Shown here piece by piece: positions 45,901-58,238 of a stretch of 64,000 bases of DNA. A model generated the notes under the pieces. That model did no database searches, was not told the DNA's origin, and was given only the letters and a program-made list of their open reading frames with translations. Numbering within the stretch: position 1 is the first letter of the stretch; each line of letters starts with the position of its first letter. Made by a program: the position numbers and the translations under genes. This DNA is from Adineta vaga (lineage: Eukaryota; Rotifera): assembly GCA_021613535.1 (NCBI GenBank), contig CP075497.1, forward strand, positions 3,224,001-3,288,000, in the 5' to 3' direction.

Positions 45901-48900
45901 TTTGTTCGATTCGACATCGTTTAAAAATATCAGTTTCTATTCCATATGTTTTACTTAATAAGAGTGGTATACCGTTAGTTTTCAAACAAGAAGGTGCTCT
46001 AAATGAAGCAGCTGGTCAAACACATGAACATGAATTAGCTCGAAGTCGTGAACCATTATTATTTTCATTTAGTGATCAAGAAGCATCTCATGCATGTATC
46101 ATGAAAGTTGGTTCAGGTTTACATAAAAATGATGATGGTCGACCATCATGGTCACAACGATTTAGTTTAGGTAAAACTGTTCTTTCTTCTAGACTTATTT
46201 TCTTTGTTAATGAAGTGTAATTATGTTTAGAACGAGGTTCAAGTTATCGTCAATTATATGTTCGTTCTCCTCATGGTTCACCTGATTGGATTTATTATAT
46301 TGGAATTGATGTTCGTCAAGGTAAAGGACGTTTACGTCGAACAAATTTTATATTTCTTAGTACACGATATATGATAAGTAATCAATGTTCCTATGATTTA
46401 TCGATTGCACAACGACATATTGTTCGAGCTATGTTACAGACAGGTGATCGTAGTGATTTAGAACAAAATTGTTTACATGTATTAAAAGATTCGAATGTTG
46501 CTTATCATTGGCCAAGAAGTGATCTTGATCAATTATTATGCATTCGTGTTATTAACAATCCACAATATCGACATGCTTATTGGTCTGGTGGTTTTTTAAT
46601 TGATCGTGTAAATGCATTTCATATTAATTTAAGATATGGTAATAATCAATGTTTAATACTAAGAGTACAAGTTATTGAACGTGGTGGTACATTCTTTGTT
46701 GTTTTTATGGATTCTAATCAAACGCCAGCTCCTCTTCGTATTTGTAATCTATCTGATGTTCCAATACAATTCTATCAAAGTGAAACACGAGAAGAATTAA
46801 CATATTTACGTGCATTTATTCAACCGCATCAATCAATTGATTATGCATGGGACGAACCAACACTTCGAGAGACAATTACATGTTCTGTTGTTGGCGGTAC
46901 AAAAGAAACTTATGATTTACAAAAATTTGGTCATGGAGAAAATTTATGTTATGAAAATCATATCTGTTTAGTACTTGAAGAAACATTTCGGGATGAACCA
47001 TTGGTAAAATATCAACCGAAACGTTCTCTACTAAAATCGAGTTCCGTTAGTGAACATACTCCCTTTCATTTGTCAGATCGCAAACATCTAGTGATTGATT
47101 ATATTCAAGGTCAATTAGTTCTTGCACGACGTGAAGAAAATAAACGTTCACAATTATGGCGTATGACTAGTAGCGGTTTATTAGTGCATACGGGTTCATC
47201 ATCACCACGTGATTGGAGTAATAAAAATGATACATCCGATGATATTCGACAAGCATTTGTACTTGATATTGAAGAACTTTCAACGAATGCGTCGATGAAT
47301 GTTACTTCTACAACACGTTTTACTCGTTTGGTTATTCGTCGATATGATTCAAAACGAACATTTACACAAACATGGAAATTTCTTGATGATGGATATCTAT
47401 GTATGGGTCAAACACAAATGTGTGTACAAGTATTGGGTGAATTAAAAGAAAATACTGCAGTTGTACTTGGACCACGTCATTTCAATAAACAAGGAACTAT
47501 GCTTCCACCTTCAGCAACAATGCATATTCGTCCACATCGACGTTTACAAGGTTCAGGTCTTCTTTCAGTACGAACTTATGCTGATGGACCTACACGTATT
47601 CTTGAAATAGCAAATGTTAAAACATCAAATTCATTAGAAAATCTTAAAAGTAAAGCATTAACAACAGCAACAGCAACAACAATATCGACAATAAGCAATG
47701 ATATACCATCGATGATCTATCGTTTTGATCTTCGTCTTGAAGCTGGTATTGGTGTATCAGTGATTAATTCAATGGGTCGAGAATCAGAAGAACTTCTTTT
47801 TATTATATTAAATGATATTCGACTTGATTATAAAGATGAAAATAATGAACAATCTATTAATGGTACTATTGGAACAATCGTCGTTTCCAATCAATTATTA
47901 ATGACATCAACACCATGTTTACTCTATTCTACATATGAAGAAGAGACATCGATTCAATCAGCTGTTCGATTACAAGCAAGTTTACAAAAACCAAGTGCCA
48001 ATTATAAGTAAGTTATTTAATTCATTTTTTTAATTCATCCATTTGTTCTTTCATTTTCTAGACAATTATATATTTTCCATTATTTATTAATTACTTTAAG
48101 TACAATAACGATTCAAATTGATGAAATTCTTCTTTGGAAATTAGTTGAATTTTTTAGTATTGATTTTTCTTCTTCTTCATCGTCATCAACCAATAAAACA
48201 TCTAAAACCAATGATCAAATTTATGATTTAGATGAAGGTGAATATGATACTCAACGTTTATTATCATTACTAACATCAACACAAGCAACACGAATTTATT
48301 TTAATGAAGTATCTTTATCATCAATTTATCTTAATCTAAGTGTTTTTTGTGGTAATTCACGTTCATTACCTGCTCATTTGTTGACTATAAAACGTCGTGC
48401 ACCATTTCCATTGATACGTTTTGAAAATGCACAAATTCATTTAAAATCATATGAACATGTTCATATATTTAATACGTATGATTTCTTTTTACTTGCACTC
48501 ACTACGCATTATGTTGATGAACTTAAACGACAAGCTTTTAAAATTCTTGGAAGTGTTGACTTTCTTGGAAATCCATTGGGATTATTCAATGATGTGACAG
48601 ATGGTTTCGCTAGTCTTGTTGATCATGGTAGTGTAACAGGTTTAGTTAAAAATGTTGCACATGGTGTTGCTGATTCCACATCGAAATTTACGGGCACATT
48701 ATCTTACGGCCTTGGTAAACTCGCTCTCGATGAAGAACATGATGATATGCGTGAAGCAATTGCAAATAATTATCGTGGATCATCGATAGGTCATGTTATT
48801 GGTGGGACAGTAGGTTTAGCAGCTGGATTTATTGGTGGTTTAACGTCGATTATTACACAGCCATACAAAGGTGTAGTGGAGGATGGTGTAGGTGGATTAG

Positions 48901-49777
48901 TCAAAGGTTTTGCAAAAGGTATTGTTGGAACAGTAAGTAAACCGGTGGTTGGCATATTAGATTTCGCTAATGGTTTAGCATTGGCAGTAAAAGAAGGTTC
49001 ACGTTCATCAAATGCAATATTAAGAAATCGTATGCGAACAACACGATGTCCAACTAATATCTTTGGACTTCTACAACCATATTCAGATTTTGATTCTCGA
49101 GGACAACTTTTATTATATCAAATGAATAAAGGAGATTTAACAGAACGGTATATAACACGATTGGTTCTTTCACAAACACCAGCAAATTCTTCATCAAAAA
49201 GAAGATTAGACAATACAAGTAACGATGATTATGCAACTGATCGACGAAGTTGTTGTATACATGTATGTTCTTGGAATGAATCTATGAAAATAAAATATGA
49301 TTTTAAAATTATATTCTAGGCAATGATTACCTCACAACGTATTATTATTTATAGAACAGATACAAGTCAAGATGAATCGGATTATGAAATAATGCATGAT
49401 TTTGATTTTAGTTCAATTGCAAATGTTGTTGTGATAGGTACGTTACTTTTAGTATATCTTAAGATCTTTATCTTTTTATTTATTTAGATGATGAACATCG
49501 TCGACCATATGTTCAATTTTTTCTTCATAATCAATCTCATCGTTCAAATAAGTCGACAACTCCGACAGGTGGAAATCAATATCAACAAACAGTATTACGA
49601 TGTGATTTGCACGATCGAGCATTACGCTTAACTCGTGATATTCAACGTGCACGAGAAATTTTCGAAGAAGAAAAGTTAACTTATATTCCACCAGATGAAG
49701 AAGAAGACGATAATAATGACGATGATAATGATATTCCGCATGAACAACAGACAGATGAGTCCATGCAAATAAATTGA
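36932..49777 (+). CDS. VPS13D: VPS13D-like bridge lipid-transfer protein
   Basis: A giant gene of about ten exons, about 4,100 residues. It opens with the chorein domain (MFEAIIASLLKGYVARYVDI; NADQLSVQLLYG; VENL). Long repeating beta-groove modules follow, then the VAB region (GWEWLQPISIDRVGTFFR, RNHLLTSIDIRL, LLPCDLFF). A ricin-type beta-trefoil-like segment follows (HLVIDYIQGQLVLARREENK, QLWRMTSSGLLVHTGSS, QTWKFLDDGYLCMG), a feature of VPS13D rather than VPS13A/C. The end has the VPS13_C/ATG2-C amphipathic region (LGSVDFLGNPLGLFND; VADSTSKFTGTLSYGLGKL) and a PH-like tail. VPS13D moves phospholipids at ER-mitochondria and peroxisome contacts. I could not find the UBA domain of vertebrate VPS13D. 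Near 41,922-41,988 the frame changes; a 67-nt GT...AG intron repairs it. Exon limits include 36932-38679, 38726-40890 and 40986-41921. Confidence 0.92.
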
Positions 49778-50137
49778 TTGACACTGGTCAATAGGAGTCT
49801 TCCATTGTACAGTAAATCTATATGTATGTGTCACAACAACCATGTCAAATGATGGTTATCATGAATTTGTTTTGAGTGGTGAACAATCCGTCCATATTTC
49901 ATGTTTCTAAACATCTACTTGTGTTGTGCACGATAAAACTTTTTCTCTCTTTATCTTTTCTTTTGCTCATAGAATTAAACAAAAGGGTGATGGCAACATA
50001 CTGCCGTTCTTGTTTTTTTTTCATAGATAAAAATAACTCTCATGAAGTTTTCATTCGATTATTTTTCTTTTCTAAAATATATATATATAAATAAATAATT
50101 TCAGAGAAAATCATTTTAAATTATTCAAACAAAAACA
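49778..50137. other. Spacer between VPS13D-like and neurochondrin-like genes
   Basis: About 360 bp, AT-rich. A (TA)n-containing stretch ends near 50085 and is followed by an AATAATTTCAG acceptor-like site ending at 50103, about 35 nt before the next ATG. No gene seen. Confidence 0.4.
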
Positions 50138-51243
50138 ATGGATGCTGCTGCATGTAAAAAACTTTTCAGTCTATGTTCACAATCTTTGAGTAGTACAGAG
50201 GTTGGCCGATTCAATTTTTATATCAAATTTATCGAATAATCATGTCATATATTTTTTATAGAATGAAAAGTTTTTCGAAGCTTGTCAGTTACTATGTTCA
50301 GTTATACCGACCATATCAGATGTATGACAATCAATTCTGATTTTCAATTTTATTTCAAATGTATTCATTAGGATGTATTTCAATCTCTACCGGATACTAT
50401 TCTGTTGGATCCACTTGGTAATCTCTTACAATGTCGTCTTCGTAAGTTATTGAAAACAATCATTCAATAATAGATTCGTTTTTTTAAGGCAATGAACAAC
50501 GAGCAATTCTTCTTGATGTTTATGCTTGCTTAATTGAAAAACATAAATCAGTAGTATTTCTTTGTCAACATAATAAAAATCGATTTATTTTATTGGTACT
50601 TCTTTGTGCTGTGGAAATACGAATGATGGTTGAAAATCCTCAAACGAATGAAGTAAGTTTCTCGAATGATTTCAACTAGTAATTTATACTTTTTTGTTCA
50701 ATAGATTTTAGAACATCAACAACATTTGGCTGCTTGTTACTTGATTATAGAATATACAATCGCTGTTATGTGTCAATCGGATGAATTAACAGATGATGAT
50801 GTTTCATCTATTCTTTCGAAATTAATTGATATGTTTCATGGATGCATTTTCTTGATTGATCAAATTATTGATAATGTTGAAGATAAACAAGTTAGATTAA
50901 GATATCAAGTTCATCTTTTATTTGAGTTTTATTATCCATTTTCATATAGGCATTAGATACCGTTCTTCAAGCAACAGTTCGGATATTAGGAATATGGCTT
51001 AGTCAAGAACCAATTGCTTTACAAAAAGCAGTACAACCTCGTCTAAATAAATGGATTCAATATGGGTAAGAACACGTTCTTTGTATAAGGATTATCGGCT
51101 CATTCTTTAACTATTTATTTAGATTAAATTCACCAACTTGTAACGAAGCGTTTAAAAAGTTTCTCGAACCAATTATGAAGTCTTATGAAGAAGACGATGA
51201 TACCTCATCAGCAATTACCAACACGTCTTCAACTACTTCATAA
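50138..51243 (+). CDS. NCDN: Neurochondrin-family protein (short form)
   Basis: About six short exons encode roughly 280 residues. Landmarks are CAVEIRMMVE, HLAACYLIIEYTIAVMC, LIDMFHGCIFLIDQI and especially VLQATVRILGIWLSQEPIAL followed by QKAV. These match neurochondrin, whose helical-repeat proteins act in neurite outgrowth and GPCR and CaMKII signalling. Vertebrate neurochondrin is about 730 residues, so this is much shorter. The matching motifs come from the middle-to-C-terminal part of the family. The C-terminus is acidic and Ser/Thr-rich. The start MDAAACKKLFSLC has no alternative upstream ATG before the acceptor-like site. Confidence 0.75.
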
Positions 51244-51730
51244 TTCCACTACTTTCTATTCTATAGAAGCAATTCCATCATGTGTACAATGTATTTTTGC
51301 TTCGCAAAGAAATTAAATAAACATACACCAGACTCACGATATCTTCGAAGTAGTATTTTCTACATGCGCTCTCATTCGACAATTGAATATGAATGTTATA
51401 CTCTCTATTTATTATAGTAAAAGCGAAATAATATTTTGTTTTTCAAGATAAAGCCTCGGAAGAAAGAGTTAATCGACATTCAGAAACAGTCTCAAATTAC
51501 ATATGCTACATAGTTCATCGAATACTTCAGATGTCGCTAGTTACCACTACTGATACTTTATGATGATTTGTGATTTGTCACAATGGAATAGTCAAAATTA
51601 TGAACGAATGACTGATGTTGTTTGACAAAAGGAAAAAAGGGCCGAATTCGAATATAAAAGAAAATCTCACATATACTTTATCAAGAGTGACACTGCTAAT
51701 TGTTTTTAACAACATCAGATAAATCTAATC
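51244..51730. other. Spacer between neurochondrin-like and spinster-like genes
   Basis: About 490 bp without a visible gene. AATTAAATAAACAT near 51315 may be the polyadenylation signal of the upstream gene. An ACAACATCAG site ends 12 nt before the next ATG. Confidence 0.35.
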
Positions 51731-53856
51731 ATGACCGAAGAAATTTCTGATTTAACACCAATGCTCAGTCCTGATAATGAAGATCGCGTAAATGTTTTTA
51801 TACTTAAATTTAATTTTTTTTCTCTAAGATAAATCTGTTATTTAGTATCTTCTACCAAAAGTAGCACCACAAAGAAGAAAATATAAGAATGTTATCACTA
51901 TGCTCGTTTTATTTCTTATCAATTTATTGAATTATATGGATCGATTTGCTATAGCAGGTTTTTTCTTCGAATTTACATGTGATAAATATTTTTTTGAGCG
52001 TTTTAATTTTTGTAGGTGTCCTTGAATTAGTACAAGACTATTTTCATGTTGGAGATTCAGAAGCTGGACTTCTTCAGACAGTATTTGTCTGTAGTTACAT
52101 GGCATTAGCACCTCTATTTGGTTATCTAGGGTAAGTTAAGAGAAAAGAAAAAAAACAGAGTATCTAAGAAATTTCGTTTAGAGATCGATTTAGTCGAAAA
52201 TTAATGATTATCTTAGGTGTTTCACTTTGGTCAATGACAACTGTAGCTGGATCATTTGTACCACCACATGTAAGTCTGTTTTTCTTTTCTTTGTCATTGA
52301 GTATTCCATGTTTTTCTTCTCTCTATTAGCTCTTCTGGTTATTTGTGTTACTGCGTAGTTTAGTTGGTGTTGGTGAAGCTTCGTATTCCTGTGTAGCACC
52401 AACCATTATTGCTGATATATTTGCAAGTGATATGCGAACAACAATGTTAGCTGTTTTTAATATTGCTGTTCCACTTGGCGGGTAAGATCAAAGTTGCATT
52501 TTTTTACAGAAACTAACTACAAATAATTTTATCTTTAGTGGATTGGGATATATTGTTGGTTCGTATGTTGCAAAAGCATTTAATAATGATTGGCGATGGG
52601 CTCTACGAGTAATTTAATGTTGTTTAGTTTGATTGAATTGTACAAAGTTTTGTTTTATCATATGTTAGATTACGCCTGGTCTTGGTGTTTTATGTGTTAT
52701 TTTATTAGTGCTATTGGTTGAAGAACCAGCACGTGGTAGTGCTGATGGTGCACAAATTCAAAAACGATCTAGTTGGATATTTGATGTTAAACAAGTTCTA
52801 AAAATGTTCGTTAAAACAATTCTTTTATTCGAGAAAAAGATTTTATCAACTTGTTTTTGTATTTAGTAAAAGTTTTCTTTTAACAACACTTGGATTTACA
52901 TGGGTATCCTTTGCATTAGGCTCATTGTCATGGTGGGGACCCATCTTTCTTCAAAAAGCACATCGATTAGCAACTGGAACCGAAGATAAAAAGGATAAAT
53001 CCAAGTAATATATTGATTTTTATTTAATAAATATCTACACGTTATTTTGTTCAATAGTGTTGCACTATATTTTGGTATGATTACCTGTGGTGCTGGCATA
53101 CTTGGTGTACTTCTTGGAAGTGAAATTGCTAGACGGTATAATTCTTTCGAAAAGAAAATCATTGATATACATAATGGTTCTTTTAGGTATCGAAAAATAA
53201 ATCGTCGTGGTGATCCAATTGTCTGTGGTCTTGCAGTTATTATTGCAATACCATTTTTATTTTGTGTACTATTATTTGCTAAAGATCATCAAATTCTAAC
53301 ATGGATCTTTATTTTTATTGCTGAAACATTGATGTGTAGTAATTGGGCACTTATTTCGGATATGTTAATGGTTGAGTTCAAATATTTGCTTTTTCTATTC
53401 ATTTATTTGTATTTTGATTTTCTTTTTTCAGTATATTGTGATACCAACTAGACGTGCAACGGCAAGTTCTATTCAAATTTTTATAATGCATTTATTTGTA
53501 TGTTTCTAAATATGATAGTTTTCTTTTTCAAATACAGAGAATTTTCTTTTCAGGGCGATGCATCAAGTCCATATATTGTTGGCCAAATCAGTGAGTTTTT
53601 CAAACACGGTGCAGATGATAAATTAATTGAATATATCGCATTACGAAATGCATTAATGTTAACACCTTTTGTCGCTACATTTGGTGGCGCTGCATTTCTT
53701 TGTGCCGCAATATTTATTGTTCAAGATCGTCGTCGAGCAGAACAAACAATAGAATGTATGTGTTTAATCTAACATATTCAAATTATTTACCGTCAAATTC
53801 TATATCTCATAGCAATGAAAGTATCAAATACTTATGGATTAGCAGAAAAAACATAA
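51731..53856 (+). CDS. SPNS: Spinster-family MFS lysolipid/sphingolipid transporter
   Basis: A multi-exon gene encoding about 500 residues with twelve predicted membrane segments. The start [19 protein letters not shown] includes an acidic cytoplasmic leader. The first membrane helix reads [20 protein letters not shown], carrying the NYxDR motif of spinster proteins, then [28 protein letters not shown] (MFS motif A), [19 protein letters not shown] and [10 protein letters not shown]. Spinster homologues export lysophospholipids or sphingosine-1-phosphate; SPNS1 is lysosomal. The last exon adds [15 protein letters not shown]. The exact substrate cannot be told from sequence. Confidence 0.9.
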
Positions 53857-54384
53857 TTTGAGTATAGAACTAAGTGCGTCTATGAATGATGCTCATTACT
53901 CGATTTCTATTTGCTCATCAGTGTATTTGCTATTGCTCATTATCCTCTGAGAAGTTCCTAAGTCCAATATAAATAGATAGATAGATTTCTTTTCAATACA
54001 TGATTATGCTATATTTCCTAATCATTTCCAGGTGTACGATATCATACAAGTTAATTAATTTGAATAAGGTATGGATTCTGCTAGGTAATAGTTCTAATCT
54101 TCTTTCACAGGAAAACTATGCTAGAAGGAATACTTCGCATTATTTGCTTATAGTTTAATTGAAATATTATACGATAACTAAATGTTTTTATTTTATTTTT
54201 AGCTGTCGTCGATGATTTACAAATTTGATTTCGTTTTTTTTTCGTTGTCCACTATGTTTATTGTAAGAGTTTTTGTAATTTAATATTTTCTACAATCAAA
54301 TATCATGATTAGTCATTATTTTTGTTATGCGTTTTTTAAAATGTGAATGATAAGATTTATTTTTCAGATAAGAAAACAGTTGTA
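53857..54384. other. Spacer between spinster-like and SPFH genes
   Basis: About 530 bp, AT-rich, with a short GATA repeat near 53975-53990. A TTTTTCAG acceptor ends 17 nt before the next ATG. No gene seen. Confidence 0.4.
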
Positions 54385-56185
54385 ATGAGCTCATTGAAAC
54401 GATCACCATTGGCATCGATCGAAGTAAGAAAAATTATTCTATGAAGAAGAATTATGTTGATATTTTAGAATCTTGCGACACCAATATCTGCGGAAGAAAT
54501 CGAATTACGTGAATTGGTATGATTTGTATTTGATATCTAAGCTTTTGTTACAAACTCGTTATTTAATATTAGAATGAACCATTGTTACCGGCAAATGAAG
54601 AAGCATCACCACCACCACCATTACTTACTCCCCCTTCTGTGGAAGAAGTTGATGAAAGTGAGGAATCGATTAGTAGATATTTAATATTATTATAATTATG
54701 ATTGAAAATCTTTAGCAACACCGTTTTCATTGGATATTGAAGAAGGTATTGATCAATCTCATGTAGAGTTTCGTCCAGAGATCGAAGATGAAACGAATCT
54801 TCGTCGGCGTCATAGTGATCGTCGTCGTTCTTCTTCATCCATCAATAGATCAAATCGACGTCGAAATCGTGATATTCGACGAATAGCACAAGAGTTTTGG
54901 GCTGAGTAAAATCGTTGTCATTCATCTTCAATTTTTTTATTTGATTTATCTTTAGTCTATTTCCGCAAAATAATCCTCGTGCACATCGATTACCCATCTT
55001 AATTCTTGTGATATTTCTCATTGTGATAATTCTATTAATTCTATGTGTAGCACTTGGTTATACAAGTGTTGATTACGATGAAGTAATTATTATCATCAAA
55101 GTATTTGATTTCTTTTAAATATTTTAATGTTTAGTTTGGTGTGACACGTAATTTGATGACAGGCGTGATGAATTTGAAAGAACCATATTCAGCAGGAGTT
55201 TATTTGATCTTACCATGGCAAAATATGGTGATATTTGATAAAACAGCACGATATTTAAATTTTAAAGATTTAACCATATTTACTACTGATCAAGCTAGTA
55301 TTATTTTAGATGCAACAATTGTTTATCGAATTCGGTACGTATTTTAATCTTTAACTAATTTACTAAAAGATTTTGTGCTTATTTAGACCAGATCAAATTG
55401 AACCAATTTGGTTAAATTTTGCAGATAAACATGAAGAAGTTCTTCGTCTTGTTGCCAGTAATATTCTTCGTAATCATGGTAATCAGTATTCTATATACGA
55501 TTATCGTGCCCGTCGAGAACATGTTGATTGTCTATCACGTATTTTACAGCAAACATTATCAGGCGATTGTTGTCCAATATGTTGTGATAGTCAAACATGT
55601 TCAAAAACAATTGAATATTCTTGTTCAAATTTAACTCATTGTACGAATTCAACAGAAACATGTACACATGGATATTTTGTTGATATTGATGCTGTTTATA
55701 TTTTTAAAGTTGCTTTACCACAACAAATTATCAAACGACTTTATACATTAATGCTTAAACCAATCTATACGGAAATTGCTGAAAGTCAAGAAAAAGCAGC
55801 GATAGTTTTGATCGAAACTGAACGACAGCGAAATGAATTATTAAATAAAGCACGTCAAGTATTGATGAATGCATTAGCAAATAGTGAATTAATTCAAGAA
55901 AAAGCACGCATTCATTTTGAACGAAAATTATTGAAAGAAATGAGTTCTTCTGAACAGAATTTATTTAATCGATTAAATATTCAAATGATGGTTGACAAAT
56001 TATCAGCAACATTTCTACTTGAAATGAATCATTTGGTTAATTTAACACAAGTCGTTGATCATGATAGTTTATATGTTGAATATGATGATAATCTCAAGCC
56101 ACAGCAAACAAATGATTTATTTGACTTTGTACCTGCTTCTAATGTTTTTGATTTAACTGAATTTCTTTCTATACTTGAAAATTAA
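54385..56185 (+). CDS. Single-pass membrane protein with SPFH/band-7 domain and Cys-rich insert
   Basis: About eight exons, roughly 450 residues. The first 150 residues are cytoplasm-like: Pro- and Glu-rich (NEPLLPANEEASPPPPLLTP), then very Arg-rich (RRRHSDRRRSSSS-type). One hydrophobic helix follows (LPILILVIFLIVIILLILCV), and then an SPFH/band-7-like domain starting FGVTRNLMTGVM, with GVYLILPWQN, LTIFTTDQASIILDATIVYRI and VLRLVASNILR. A helical coiled-coil tail (EIAESQEKAAIVLIETERQR) resembles stomatin, erlin and prohibitin. Inside the domain sits an insert with eight Cys (GDCCPICCDSQTC onwards) and N-linked sequons, suggesting a luminal or extracellular location, that is, type II topology. 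No close named family recognised. CDK5 starts only 45 bp after its stop. Confidence 0.7.
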
Positions 56186-56230
56186 TGTATTTCTGTTTTC
56201 ATTTATATAAATTTTTAATTCATTTTTTAG
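56186..56230 (+). promoter_or_regulatory. 45-bp intercistronic gap with acceptor abutting the CDK5 ATG
   Basis: The gap reads as T-rich DNA ending CATTTTTTAG immediately followed by ATG of CDK5. It is too short to hold a normal promoter and 5' UTR. It fits a trans-splice acceptor between two cistrons of one transcript. No AATAAA is seen in it. Confidence 0.6.
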
Positions 56231-57649
56231 ATGTCTAGAGTGGATAAATATGAAAAAATCGAACGGATTGGTGAAGGTAAATGAATATTGACTTAATTTA
56301 CATTTGTCAGTTATTTTTCTATGTATTCTTTAGGTACGTACGGAACTGTCTATAAAGCTCGTAGCTTATTAACACAAGAAATAGTCGCTTTGAAAAAAGT
56401 TCGATTGGATGATGAAGATGATGTAAGATTATTCTTTGCCTTTTCTTGTCATTAATACATTAAGTTGGTTTTGTCTCAGGGTGTTCCAAGCTCAGCTTTA
56501 CGTGAAATTTGTCTCCTAAGGGAATTACGCCATCCCAATATAGTCAGGTATTTATCTACAAAGAGTTCGATGGATTTTCTGTCAATCTAAAATAAAAACC
56601 ATATTTCTAATTTTAGATTATTAGATGTTATTCATACAGAAAGAACTTTGAATCTTATATTTGAATATTGTGATCAAGATTTAAAGAAATATTTTGATTC
56701 CTGTAATGGAGATATTGATCCAAAAACCGTACAATCATTTTTCTGGCAATTATTACAAGGATTATCATTTTGTCATGAACATAGTGTACTTCATCGAGAT
56801 CTTAAACCACAAAATTTATTATTAACAAAGGTTTGAATGATTTCATTGTCTTGTCTTTCAATACATACATAATCTATTGTTTGATTTTTTAGAATGGAGA
56901 ATTAAAATTAGCTGATTTTGGTTTAGCAAGAGCTTATGGTATTCCAGTTAAATGTTATTCATCGGAAGTTGTCACACTTTGGTATCGACCACCGGATGTT
57001 TTATTTGGTGCAAAGATTTATACAACTTCTATTGATATCTGTAAATATTCAATATAATAATGAAATCGAAATGATTTCTTCTTGTTTATTTTCAGGGTCA
57101 GCTGGATGTATCTTTGCTGAATTGGCAAATGGTGGAAAACCATTATTTCCTGGAGAAAGTGTTGATGATCAATTGAGAAGAATATTCAAGTAATATCGAT
57201 TGGTTGAGATGAGTTCATTTAAATAAAGTAATTTTTGCTTCTAGAGTAATTGGAACACCCACGGAAGAAACTTGGCCTGGTGTTTCAACTTTACCTGAAT
57301 ATAAACCCTTTTCAATCTATCAACCAACACTATCACTGATACATTTTGTTCCGAAACTAAATAACAAAGGCAAAGATCTTCTACTAGTAAATATCTCCTT
57401 TCTTATACTGTTATGAATAATATGAACTACATGACTAATATCACAATGACAGATGTTTTCTCTTCAATTTTTATTAAATCTACTGAAAAAATTCTATTTA
57501 AAGTCACCTACATTTTCAAATATTTGTTGAATAATCGATGTTATATATTCTTTTTCTAGCGTTGCCTGATCTGTAATCCAAATCAACGAATATCAGCTGC
57601 GGATGCTCTTCAACATCCCTATTTCTCAGATATTCAATCAGTCAATTAA
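56231..57649 (+). CDS. CDK5: Cyclin-dependent kinase 5
   Basis: About eight exons encode about 300 residues, the family length. Kinase landmarks: [11 protein letters not shown] with the inhibitory Thr/Tyr pair, ATP Lys in [32 protein letters not shown] (the PSSALRE helix of CDK5 rather than PSTAIRE), [20 protein letters not shown], catalytic [41 protein letters not shown] and C-terminal [15 protein letters not shown]. The activation-loop Ser (CYSS) replaces the Thr of cell-cycle CDKs, as in CDK5. Its activators p35/p39 are not in the window. It starts directly at an acceptor AG, 45 bp behind the SPFH gene. Confidence 0.97.
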
Positions 57650-58238
57650 TGAAAACTTTTATGGTGCATTCAATTATTCTAAAGAATGACTGATCTTTCT
57701 GTTTTTCGTATACATCTTTGCTATTTGTTGTCAAACATTCATGTATGATTTGTCTAAACTAGTTCTTCGTTTTTTTGTCATTGTGCATTTCTATGTCTTT
57801 TTATTCTTCTCAAAGAAAAGAAAACAAATAAATTTAGGCAGTTGTTCGACTCGAATCTTGATGAAGAAACCATTTGTTTTTTTTGAAGATTTTATTTTTT
57901 AATAATATGAGAATGAAAACAAAATGAGAGAGAAAAAAAAGAGAGAAAAGTAACGCATCGATAGAACGTTTTGTATGTATTGATAAAGAAGACGAAAAAA
58001 AAGTTGAATAGAATCTAACTACGGAGAATAATGGCAGGCTGGAATGAAGTATACATGTAAATGTATATAAGATTTTGTAGTTGTGTTGGATGTTACAATA
58101 TGATTAAAATGCATATAATAAGAAAGCAAAAGAAAGAAGAAGAAGAAGAAGGATGTATATGTTTGTTTTTTAATCAATCAGATCTTGATTTAATAACACC
58201 TTCTATATAAACTGTTATATACAGAATATAAAATATAT
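57650..58238. other. Convergent spacer between CDK5 and TMEM59-like genes
   Basis: About 590 bp. AAATAAATTTAGG near 57828 suits CDK5 polyadenylation. A purine-rich run around 57925-57955 and AGAAGAAGAAGAAG near 58136-58150 lie on the far side. No gene seen. Confidence 0.4.

Noticed and set aside
56186-56231. SPFH and CDK5 as one fused protein
   Set aside because: A stop codon ends the SPFH frame and CDK5 has its own canonical N-terminus.
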